The translations under genes and the position numbers were made by a program. Positions 55,239-63,244 of a stretch of 63,244 nt of DNA are shown piece after piece. Numbering within the stretch: position 1 is the stretch's first letter; every line of letters starts with the position of its first letter. The stretch comes from Paenibacillus cisolokensis. Lineage in GTDB: Bacteria; Bacillota; Bacilli; Paenibacillales; Paenibacillaceae. The DNA is taken from positions 1 through 63,244 of the forward strand of contig NZ_BOVJ01000064.1 of NCBI RefSeq assembly GCF_018403665.1, read 5' to 3'. The notes under the pieces are model-generated. The model saw only the letters and a list, made by a program, of their open reading frames with translations. It was not told the DNA's origin and did not search any database.

Positions 55239-57178
55239 GTGACACTCCGGACCGTACAAACCGCCAATTATTATGGCATTCGCCCTGACGACCTTTATTT
55301 GTTTAACGAAGGCACTTTGTATCACAGTTACCGGACGTTCGGAGCTCATCGGCTGCAGTGGGACGGGACGGAAGGGGTCCGATTCGCCGTATGGGCGCCC
55401 AACGCGTCGGATGTGCGGGTTGCCGGATCGTTCAATCATTGGGACGGAAGCGGCCATCGGATGGAACGGCTCGGGGAGAGCGGCGTTTGGGCGCTGTTCA
55501 TCCCCGGTCTCGCGGAAGGCGCGCTGTACAAGTACGAAATTTGCGACGCCGACGGACGGAAGCGGCTGAAAGCCGATCCGTACGCCTTCTTCGCGGAACG
55601 GCGTCCCGGAACGGCCTCGATCGTCGCCGATCTGAGCGGTTACCGTTGGCGCGACGGCGCCTGGCAGCGCCGCAAGCGGGAGCGATTGCCATACGACAAC
55701 CCGCTTCTCATCTACGAAGCGCATCTCGGTTCGTGGCGGCTCGCCGGGAAGGAGCAGTTCCGCACTTACGGGGAACTCTCCGCGGAGCTGGCCGATTACG
55801 CCGCCGATATGGGGTATACGCATATCGAGCTGCTGCCGCTTGCCGAGCATCCGTTCGACCGGTCATGGGGCTACCAAATTACCGGTTATTTCGCGGCGAC
55901 GAGCCGATACGGCACGCCGAAGGAGCTGATGGCGTTCGTCGACCGCTGCCACCGGCGCGGGCTTGGCGTCATTCTCGACTGGGTGCCGGGCCATTTTTGC
56001 AAAGACGACCACGGCTTGCGGCTGTTCGACGGTACGCCGATCTATGAGGGGCCGGACCCGCGACTGGCCGAGAAGCCGGAGTGGGGAACGCTCGCCTTCG
56101 ATTTCGGCCGGACGGAGGTAATGAGCTTTCTGATCTCCAACGCGATATTTTGGATGGATCTGTATCATATCGACGGCCTGCGCGTCGATGCGGTCGCCAG
56201 CATGATCGACCTGAATTTCGGCAAGCCTCCCGAACTGGCTGCGCACAATGCGCACGGCGGTACGGAAAATCCGGAAGCTCTCCGATTTCTCCGCAAGCTT
56301 AACGAAATCGTCTTTCACTATCACCCTCATGCCCTCATGATCGCGGAAGATTCCTCCGCATGGCCTGCTGTCACTTCTCCGACGTATTGGGGAGGACTCG
56401 GCTTCAATTTCAAGTGGAATATGGGCTGGATGAACGACATGCTGCGGTATATGGCGCTCGACCCGGACGAACGAAAACATCATCACCATTTGATCACCTT
56501 CTCGCTGTTGTACGCTTTCTCCGAAAATTTCGTGCTTCCGCTGTCACATGACGAAGTCGTGCACGGCAAGCGCTCGCTGCTGCACAAGATGCCGGGCTCC
56601 TATGAGGAAAAATTCGCCCAGCTCCGCCTGTTTTTCGGCTACTGGATGACGCATCCCGGCAAGAAATTGCTGTTTATGGGCTCGGAATTCGGCCAATTCG
56701 ACGAATGGAAAGATACCGAAGCGCTTGACTGGTTTCTGCTCGATTACGAGCTTCACGCGAAGATGAAGCTGTATTCCCGGAAGCTGAATCGCCTGTACAA
56801 GGAGCGGCCGGCGCTGTGGGAAAAGGATACCGATCCGGGCGGTTTCGAGTGGATCGATGCGCACAACGCCGGGCAATCGGTCATCTCGTTCGTCCGCCGG
56901 GGGAACAGGCACGGCGACTGCGTCGTGGCGGTATGCAATTTTCCCGTCAGGCGTATCGGGATTACCGGATCGGCGTTCCCGCCCCCGGCCGCTACAGGCA
57001 GCTTGTCAATAGCGACGACAGGAGCTTCGGCGGCGCTTCGGCCTTGAGAAGGAAGCCGTACGTCAGCGAACCGGTGCCGATGCACGGCCGGAACGACAGT
57101 ATTCGGATCGGACTTCCCCCGCTTTCTTTTCTGCTGCTTGCCCCCGCTTCGGCAAAACAAACGGATAGGAGATGGTGA
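55239..57178 (+). CDS. glgB: 1,4-alpha-glucan branching enzyme, frameshifted near the end
   Basis: Repaired length is 646 residues. A CBM48 domain (about 40-130) precedes a GH13 barrel with [19 protein letters not shown] (nucleophile Asp), [10 protein letters not shown] (acid Glu) and [10 protein letters not shown]. It makes alpha-1,6 branches in glycogen. One T is missing at T4 56939-56942; the repaired end reads [20 protein letters not shown] and stops at 57176-57178, just before glgC. GTG 55239 follows AAAAGGGGGG with longer than usual spacing. First gene of glgBCDA-GH15. The region 54994-55238 contains a possible TTGAAC/CATAAA promoter. Confidence 0.92.
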
Positions 57179-57180
57179 CG

Positions 57181-58347
57181 ATGGCCCGCAAAGAAATGAT
57201 CGCCATGCTGCTGGCCGGCGGTGAAGGGAAGCGTCTGGGCGTACTGACGACGGATTTGGCCAAGCCGGCCGTTCATTTCGGCGGCAAATACCGGATCATC
57301 GATTTCGCCCTCAGCAACTGCGCGCATTCGGGCATCGACACGGTCGGCGTGCTGACCCAATATCAGCCGCTTGTGCTGAACCGCTATCTCGGCATCGGCA
57401 GCCCGTGGGGACTCGACCGCCAGGACGGAGGCATGTCCATTCTTCCGCCCCATATGAAGCCGAAGGGAGGCGCCTGGTACGAGGGCACCGCCAATGCGAT
57501 CTATCAAAATATGGACTTTATCGATTCCTACGATCCGGAATATGTGCTGATCATTTCCGGCGATCACATCTACAAAATGGACTACGGGCAAATGCTGGCG
57601 GCCCATAAACGGACGGAAGCCGATGTGACGGTGGCCGGCATCGAGGTGCCGTGGAAAGAAGCGAGCCGATTCGGCATTATGCGCACGGGAGAGGAAGGAC
57701 GCATTACCGATTTCGAGGAAAAGCCGAAATTGCCGTCCAACAATTTGGCGTCGATGGGCATTTATATATTCGCCTGGCCGGTGCTGCGGCAATTTTTGAT
57801 CCGGGACGAAGGAAACCGCGTATCCAGCCACGACTTCGGCAAGGATGTCATACCGGCGATGCTGAACGGCGGCGTCAAGCTCTGCGCATACGCATTTCAC
57901 GGGTATTGGAAGGACGTCGGCACGATCGACAGCTTGTGGGAGGCGAATATGGACCTGATCGCCGAGCGGCCGCCGCTCGATCTGTTCAGCCGGGACTGGC
58001 GCATCTACTCCGTCAATCCGAACCGGCCGCCTCAGCTTATCGCCCCGCAGGCGAAAATATCGTCGTCCCTGGTGACCGAAGGCTGCGTCATCGAAGGAGA
58101 GGTGAGCCGTTCGGTGCTGTCCAGCGGCGTCCATATCGGCCTTGACAGCATCGTCGTCGAATCGGTCGTCATGCCGAATGCGAAAATCGGCCGCGGCGCG
58201 CGCCTTTACCGGGCGATCATCGGAGAAGGGGCGGCAGTCGGGGACGGCGAGCAGATCGGCCGCGAGGGAGACGAGACGATTACCGTCGTGGCGAGCGGCG
58301 AAAGGAACAATTGGGGGCCCGAATTGAAGGAGGTCAAAAATCTGTGA
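57181..58347 (+). CDS. glgC: Glucose-1-phosphate adenylyltransferase
   Basis: This 388-residue enzyme makes ADP-glucose from glucose-1-phosphate and ATP. It has [20 protein letters not shown] at the start, [35 protein letters not shown] and [20 protein letters not shown], then a left-handed beta-helix. ATG 57181 was chosen (ten bases from TAGGAG) over ATG 57172. Its stop overlaps the glgD start. Confidence 0.95.
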   Translation: MARKEMIAMLLAGGEGKRLGVLTTDLAKPAVHFGGKYRIIDFALSNCAHSGIDTVGVLTQYQPLVLNRYLGIGSPWGLDRQDGGMSILPPHMKPKGGAWYEGTANAIYQNMDFIDSYDPEYVLIISGDHIYKMDYGQMLAAHKRTEADVTVAGIEVPWKEASRFGIMRTGEEGRITDFEEKPKLPSNNLASMGIYIFAWPVLRQFLIRDEGNRVSSHDFGKDVIPAMLNGGVKLCAYAFHGYWKDVGTIDSLWEANMDLIAERPPLDLFSRDWRIYSVNPNRPPQLIAPQAKISSSLVTEGCVIEGEVSRSVLSSGVHIGLDSIVVESVVMPNAKIGRGARLYRAIIGEGAAVGDGEQIGREGDETITVVASGERNNWGPELKEVKNL

Positions 58348-59456
58348 ACCATTCGATTATGGGCGTCATCAACCTGATTCATGAACCGGAAGAAATGGAA
58401 AGGCTGACGGCGGTCCGCTGCGCCGCAACGGTACCGTTCGGCGCCCGCTACCGGCTCATCGACTTCGTGCTCTCGGGCATGGTCAATTCCGGCGTCTCCA
58501 AGGTGGCGGTATTTGCCCATACGAAATACCGCTCGCTGATGGACCATCTTGAATCCGGCCGGCACTGGGATTTGCACCACCGCCAGAGCGGCCTGTTCGT
58601 GCTGCCGCCGGCGACCGGCGACATTCGCGAGCTGTCGCGGGGCGATCTGTATTATTTTTATCAGAACCGCGACTACTTCGACCGTACTTCCAGCGAATAC
58701 GTCATCATCTCGCGCAGCCATATGGTGTGCAATGTCGATCTGCAGCCGGCGCTTGCCGCGCACAAGGAGCGGGGCGCCGATATTACGGTCGTCTGCAAGC
58801 GGATGACCGACACGATGGGCGGCGCAGCGCGCAAGGTGCGGCTCGACGGAAACGGCAGAATCGTCGCGATGCAGGATCATTACGGCCGCATGGACAGCGA
58901 GATCGTGTCGATGGAAATGTATCTGATGCGCAAAGATTTGCTGCTCGAGCTGGTGGAAACGTCGCTGGCGCAGGGAGAGGATCATCTCGTCCGGCATGCC
59001 ATCATGTCCCGGCTCCGCCAGTTGAACGTGCAGGCCCATATGTATGACGGTTACCTCGGCATCGTAAATACGGTCGAAAGCTACTTCCGGAATCATATGA
59101 AGCTGCTGAACGCCGAAGCGCAGCACGAGCTGTTCTCCCGTCCCGGACCGATCTTCACGAAGCTGAAGGACGAACCGCCTTCCCGTTACCTGGACAACGC
59201 GCGCGTCGTCAACTCGCTGGTGGCGGACGGGTGCGTCATCGAAGGGACGGTGGAAGACAGCGTGCTGTTCCGCGGCGTGAAAATCGGCAAAGGGGCGGTT
59301 GTGCGGAACAGCATCGTTATGCAGAACAGCGTGATCGGCGAACAGGCCTATCTGGAGCGGTGCATTCTCGACAAGGACGTGCGAATCGCCAGCGGCCGCG
59401 ATATTCGCGGCACGGAAGGAGCGCCGTTCATGGCGGCCAAGCGCAAGGTCGTTTGA
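58344..59456 (+). CDS. glgD: Glucose-1-phosphate adenylyltransferase subunit GlgD
   Basis: This 370-residue GlgC-like protein lacks the nucleotide-binding Gly-rich loop (it begins [20 protein letters not shown]). This is typical of GlgD, a regulatory partner that raises GlgC activity in Firmicutes. GTG 58344 follows AAGGAGG and overlaps glgC by four bases (GTGA). Confidence 0.92.
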   Translation: MNHSIMGVINLIHEPEEMERLTAVRCAATVPFGARYRLIDFVLSGMVNSGVSKVAVFAHTKYRSLMDHLESGRHWDLHHRQSGLFVLPPATGDIRELSRGDLYYFYQNRDYFDRTSSEYVIISRSHMVCNVDLQPALAAHKERGADITVVCKRMTDTMGGAARKVRLDGNGRIVAMQDHYGRMDSEIVSMEMYLMRKDLLLELVETSLAQGEDHLVRHAIMSRLRQLNVQAHMYDGYLGIVNTVESYFRNHMKLLNAEAQHELFSRPGPIFTKLKDEPPSRYLDNARVVNSLVADGCVIEGTVEDSVLFRGVKIGKGAVVRNSIVMQNSVIGEQAYLERCILDKDVRIASGRDIRGTEGAPFMAAKRKVV

Positions 59457-59500
59457 ACTGCGGTTTGAAGGATGAAGGCGAAAAAGAGGGGGGTACGGCC

Positions 59501-60931
59501 ATGAACATTTTGTTCGCCGCATCCGAAGCGGTGCCGCTCGTCAAGACGGGCGGCCTTGCCGACGTGACCGGCGCGCTGCCTCTGGCATTGCGCAAGCTGG
59601 GGGTCCGTGCCGGCGTCATATTGCCGAAATACGAGGAGATTGCCGAATCGCATATCGCCCGTTTCGAGACGGTGTGTACCTTCACCGTACAGCTCGGCTG
59701 GCGCAAACAGTATTGCGGGCTGCTGCGGGCGGCAATCGGCGGCATCGACTACTATCTGATCGACAACGAATATTATTTTAAAAGGCGCGGACTGTACGGA
59801 TACGGCGACGACGCCGAGCGGTTCGTCTTTTTCTCCTTCGCGGTCGTCGAAGCGCTTCGCTATCTGGATGTCCGGCCCGATATTCTCCATTGCCATGATT
59901 GGCAGACGGCGCTCGTGCCGTTTCTGCTCAAGACCAGGTACGCCCACGATCCCGTCTGCCGGGGAATTGCGACGGTATTCACCATCCATAACCTAAAATA
60001 TCAGGGAGTGTTCAGCAAGGAACTGATGCTCGACCTGCTCGGCGCCGGGGAAGAGGTGTTCCGGACCGAGCTGCTCGAATTTTACGGAGCGGCCAACTGC
60101 ATGAAAAGCGGGCTTGTCTGTGCGGACAAGCTGACGACGGTCAGCCCGACCTATGCCGAAGAAATCCAGACCGAATGGTACGGGGAAAAGCTTGACGGGC
60201 TGCTCCGCCGCCGGTCGGGCGATCTGTCCGGCATCGTCAACGGCATCGACACGGCGCTGTTCGATCCGATGAACGATCCGGCGCTTGTTGCGCCATACCG
60301 CCATTCGCTGGACGAGAAGCGCCGCAACAAGACGGCGCTGCAGCGGGAGCTCGGTTTGCCGGAGGCGGAGAACGTTCCGCTGATCGGCATTGTATCCCGC
60401 CTGGTGGAGCAGAAAGGCTTCGATCTGCTTGCCCATATTCTCGATGAAGCGCTGAGCGAACCGGCGCAATGGGCCGTGCTCGGCGCCGGGGAACGCCGCT
60501 ACGAAGAGCTGTTTCGGGAAGCCGCCGCCCGCAGACCGGACAAGATCGCGGTCCGGCTCGGGTATGACGACGGGTTGGCCCGCCGCATCTACGCCGGCTC
60601 GGATCTGTATTTGATGCCGTCAAAATTCGAGCCTTGCGGGCTTAGCCAGCTGATCGCGCTCCGTTATTTGTCCGTGCCGATCGTCCGGGAAACGGGTGGG
60701 CTGAAGGACACGGTTTTGTCATACAACGAATATACTGGTGAAGGGAACGGCTTTACATTTGCCCATTACAACGCCCACGACCTGTTGTTCACGATTCGCC
60801 GCGCGCTGAAATTTTATGCCGATCCGGCGGCGTGGGGAACGATCGCGGCGAACGCGGCGAAGCGGGATTACGGCTGGGACCGTTCCGCCAAACAGTATTT
60901 GGCCCTGTACGACGAGCTTGTGTCCAACTGA
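59501..60931 (+). CDS. glgA: Glycogen synthase
   Basis: This 476-residue GT5 enzyme extends glycogen from ADP-glucose. It has KTGGLADVTGALPLALRKLG near residue 15, ILHCHDWQTALVPFL, TIHNLKYQGVF and the donor-site region LMPSKFEPCGLSQLIALRY near 375. Ribosome site AAAGAGGGGGG precedes ATG 59501. It follows glgD after 44 bp. Confidence 0.95.
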   Translation: MNILFAASEAVPLVKTGGLADVTGALPLALRKLGVRAGVILPKYEEIAESHIARFETVCTFTVQLGWRKQYCGLLRAAIGGIDYYLIDNEYYFKRRGLYGYGDDAERFVFFSFAVVEALRYLDVRPDILHCHDWQTALVPFLLKTRYAHDPVCRGIATVFTIHNLKYQGVFSKELMLDLLGAGEEVFRTELLEFYGAANCMKSGLVCADKLTTVSPTYAEEIQTEWYGEKLDGLLRRRSGDLSGIVNGIDTALFDPMNDPALVAPYRHSLDEKRRNKTALQRELGLPEAENVPLIGIVSRLVEQKGFDLLAHILDEALSEPAQWAVLGAGERRYEELFREAAARRPDKIAVRLGYDDGLARRIYAGSDLYLMPSKFEPCGLSQLIALRYLSVPIVRETGGLKDTVLSYNEYTGEGNGFTFAHYNAHDLLFTIRRALKFYADPAAWGTIAANAAKRDYGWDRSAKQYLALYDELVSN

Positions 60932-60948
60932 AAGGAGTTCGAACCTCA

Positions 60949-62929
60949 ATGGCCCGTCACCTTGTAGTCGGCAACGGCAAAATGCTGGTCAATCTTGACG
61001 ACCATTGTTATATTCGCGATATCTATTATCCTTTCGTCGGTCAATTGAATCATGTGGGAGGACAACCGTGCCGGGTCGGCCTCTGGGCCGGCGGCGTCTT
61101 CCGCTGGCTGGACGACCCGGGATGGCGAATCCGGCTCGATTATGCGGAAGATGCGCTCGTTACGGATGCCGTGGCCCGGCACGACGGTCTCGGCGTCGAG
61201 CTGCTGATGAACGACGGCGTGCACCAGCGCGAATGCCTTTTTTTGAAGCGGGTGGTAATCCGCAATTTATCGGACGAAACGAAAGAGTTTCGTCTGTTTT
61301 TCCATCAGGACCTGACGATCGACGGGACGGAGATCGGCGATACGGCGGCGTATTATCCGGATAACGGCACGGTGTTTCATTACAAGCGTTCTTCCTATTT
61401 CATGTTCAACGGCTTCTCGGACGAAGGCGGCATTAGGCAATATTCAACCGGGATCAAACGGTTTCAATCCGCGGAAGGGACGTGGCGCGACGCCGAAGAC
61501 GGAACGCTGATGGGCAACGCGATCGCCCAGGGCTCCGTCGACAGCGCGATCGGGCTGCATGCGACGGTGCCGGCCGGCGGGGAGAAAACGGTCTATTACT
61601 GGATGTCGGCCGGCGACAGCCTGGAAGAGGTGAATCGGCTCGACCGGTATGTGCGGGACCATCATCCCGGCAAGCTGCTGGGACGAATCGCGGTTTACTG
61701 GAAGCAATGGCTGCGCCGGTCGGCGCCGGACTTCGGCGACCTGCCGCAGGAGGTGATCCGGCTGTTCAGGCGCAGCCTGCTTGTCGTCCGGTCGCAGACC
61801 GACGAACGGGGGGCGATCGTCGCCGCGAACGACACGGACATTCTGCAGTACAACCGCGATCATTACAGCTATATGTGGCCGCGGGACGGGGCGCTGATCG
61901 CCGACGCGATGTCGGCGGCCGGTTACGACAGCGTCGTGGCCCCTTTTTTCATTTTGCGCCCGGGCGCTGACTTCCGAAGGGTATTTGCGTCACAAATACA
62001 ACCCGGACGGCACGGTCGGCTCCAGCTGGCATCCGTATCAGATGCAGGGCGCCTCGCTGCTGCCGATTCAGGAAGACGAGACGGCGCTGGTGCTGCTTAC
62101 GCTCAGACGCACTTATGAGCGGAACCGGCTGATCGAGCTGCCGCAGTCGCTGTACGGCAAGCTGATCCGGAAGGCGGCTGCTTTTCTGTGCGGCTATATG
62201 GAGCCGGAACTCTCGCTTCCGAAGCCGAGCTACGACTTGTGGGAGGAACGTTACGGCATCTGGACGTACACGGCCGCTTCGGTATACGGCGGACTGGCGG
62301 CGGCCGCTTTCTTCGCCGGCCTGTTCGGCGACGACGAGCGAAGAGAGCGGTACGAGCGGACTGCGGAAGCGGTGAAATCGGGCATTATGACGCATCTGTG
62401 GGACGAAGGCGCGGGCCGGTTCGCCCGCGGGCTCGTCAGGCGTAACGGCCGTTGGGAGAAAGATTTGACGCTCGACAGCAGCTTGTTCGCCTTGACAGCA
62501 TTCGGGGTGCTGCCGGCCGATGACGGGCGGGTCGCGCAGACGATGGCCGCGGTCCGGGAAGGGCTGCGGGTGCGGACGGAGGTCGGCGGCATCGCGCGGT
62601 ACACGAACGACGGCTACTTCCGGCAATCCGGCGACGTCGGGCGGGTTCCCGGCAATCCGTGGATCATCTGCACGCTGTGGATGGCCGGCTACGAGATCGA
62701 AACGGCACGCTGCCCGGACGATCTGGAGGAGCCGAAGCGGGCGCTGGAGTGGGCTGTGCGGCATGCGCTGCCGAGCGGGATACTGCCGGAGCAGCTGCAT
62801 CCGTTCGACGGCTCGCCGCTATCAGTTGCACCGCTGACGTGGTCGCACGCGACGTTCGTGCACTGTGTCACCCAATATGTACGCAAGTATGCCCAGCTGT
62901 CGCGCGGCACGCACGCACCGGGAGTTTGA
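60949..62929 (+). CDS. Glycoside hydrolase family 15 protein (glucoamylase-like), frameshifted
   Basis: Repaired length is about 660 residues. A beta-sandwich N-terminal domain (about 1-260) precedes the GH15 (alpha/alpha)6 barrel with DHYSYMWPRDGALIADAM, LWEERYGIWTYT (acid Glu) and GILPEQLHP (base Glu). There is no signal peptide, so it would cut alpha-glucosidic ends inside the cell, e.g. of glycogen. Two bases are missing, at T6 61944-61949 and T4 61952-61955; the join then reads APFFHFCARALTSEGYL. ATG 60949 follows AAAGGAG, 17 bp after glgA, so it belongs to the glycogen operon. Confidence 0.88.
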
Positions 62930-62956
62930 ACGATCGGGAGAAGATGCGCGTTGGTG

Positions 62957-63150
62957 TGCGTTTTTGCACGCATGACCGCCGTCTGTTCGGGATACGTACT
63001 GGGAGTTTTGACACGTATGACCACCGTCTGTCCGGATAACAGGCCGGGAATTTTTGCACGCATGTCTGCCGTCTGTCCGGGTACGAACCGTGAGTTTTAG
63101 CACGCATGACCGGCGTCAGTCCGGATAACGGACAGGGAGTTTTGGCACGC
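62957..63150. repeat. 45-bp tandem repeats, four units
   Basis: Imperfect units of 44-45 bp recur; the CACG of their TTTTTGCACGCATG-type start falls at 62967, 63012, 63057, 63101 and 63146. Each includes CCGTCTGTCCGG followed by a short, variable inverted repeat (clearest as GTCCGGATAACGGAC in unit 4). A run of about eleven C follows the last start. The array lies just downstream of the glycogen operon, in 275 bp without a gene, and has no unique spacers. Confidence 0.75.
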
Positions 63151-63179
63151 TCCCCCCCCCCCGGCATGCCGTTTTTCCG

Positions 63180-63208
63180 TTACAGACCGCACGCGGTTCT
63201 GGTATAAT
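63180..63208 (+). promoter_or_regulatory. Promoter of the next gene at the window edge
   Basis: TTACAG (63180-63185) and TATAAT (63203-63208) are 17 bp apart. AAAAAGGGG at 63231-63239 and a GTG at 63242-63244 then mark the probable start of a gene that continues beyond the window. Confidence 0.5.
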
Positions 63209-63244
63209 GCGGATAAACGAGCTGACATCGAAAAAGGGGCTGTG

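Noticed and set aside
5426-62929. Programmed frameshifting or polyA slippage as the cause of the many frame breaks
   Set aside because: The sites are numerous, mostly short (4-5 bases), spread over unrelated housekeeping genes, lack stimulatory structures, and are always one base short. Base-calling error is simpler.

Overview
The window looks like chromosomal DNA of a spore-forming, fairly GC-rich Firmicute of the Paenibacillus/Cohnella/Thermobacillus type. Pointers are cwlD, yqzE, yqhG/yqhH, a B12-dependent ribonucleotide reductase, YesM/YesN-type regulation of a GH78/ABC sugar locus, BdbC/BdbD and strong AGGAGG ribosome sites with GTG and TTG starts. I see no prophage, insertion sequence, CRISPR array or rRNA. 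The genus is inference, since no marker gene is present.

Layout. 0-9.6 kb: short repeats, a GNAT acetyltransferase, a DeoR/GlpR-type regulator, a NUDIX protein, a HAD hydrolase, GyrI-like and PhzF proteins, DUF2164, a GT4 glycosyltransferase behind a transcribed hairpin-repeat leader, a YkvI-type transporter, xpt, and three small genes including a zinc-ribbon protein. 9.7-12.3 kb: ogt/adaA alkylation repair, then a DUF1700-RDD membrane protein and PadR regulator behind a palindrome. 12.3-17 kb: two tRNA-Leu(CAG) genes flank a BmrC/BmrD-like heterodimeric ABC exporter that is preceded by a 38-residue leader peptide and two intrinsic terminators. 17-23 kb: a divergent polysaccharide deacetylase, cwlD, yqzE, a secreted unknown, yqhG and yqhH. 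23-28.7 kb: nrdJ with two NrdR boxes, a MarR-GNAT fusion, an AbrB-family transporter, and a deletion scar holding the 3' ends of two divergent genes. 28.7-40.4 kb: a WYL regulator, then a rhamnoside locus (YesN/YesM pair, ABC binding protein and two permeases, GH78) and a PdaA-type deacetylase. 40.5-49.4 kb: metNPQ, a serpin lipoprotein, an OmpR-type two-component system divergent from an M23 lipoprotein, and a YhhQ/VUT transporter with the second copy of the hairpin-repeat leader. 49.6-55 kb: an aldose-1-epimerase-like protein, bdbD-bdbC, an AraC regulator divergent from a PhyH dioxygenase, and a second YkvI paralogue. 55.2-63 kb: a glycogen operon glgB-glgC-glgD-glgA plus a GH15 glucoamylase, ending in 45-bp tandem repeats.

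An important caveat: about 20 loci carry frameshifts. Nearly all are repaired by adding one base to a homopolymer run, and none needs a base removed. The repaired genes regain their expected length and family C-termini, and often a 4-base overlap with the next gene. This points to a systematic base-calling error in the source assembly rather than gene decay, so I annotate these genes as single CDS over the full span and give the place of each break.

The most interesting unexplained structure is a tandem array of 39-40 bp units, each with an 8-bp hairpin that shows a compensatory base-pair change. It lies in the 5' leaders of two unrelated genes 44 kb apart, and in both the last hairpin runs directly into the same Shine-Dalgarno sequence. 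The second is the leader-peptide/terminator region in front of the ABC exporter.
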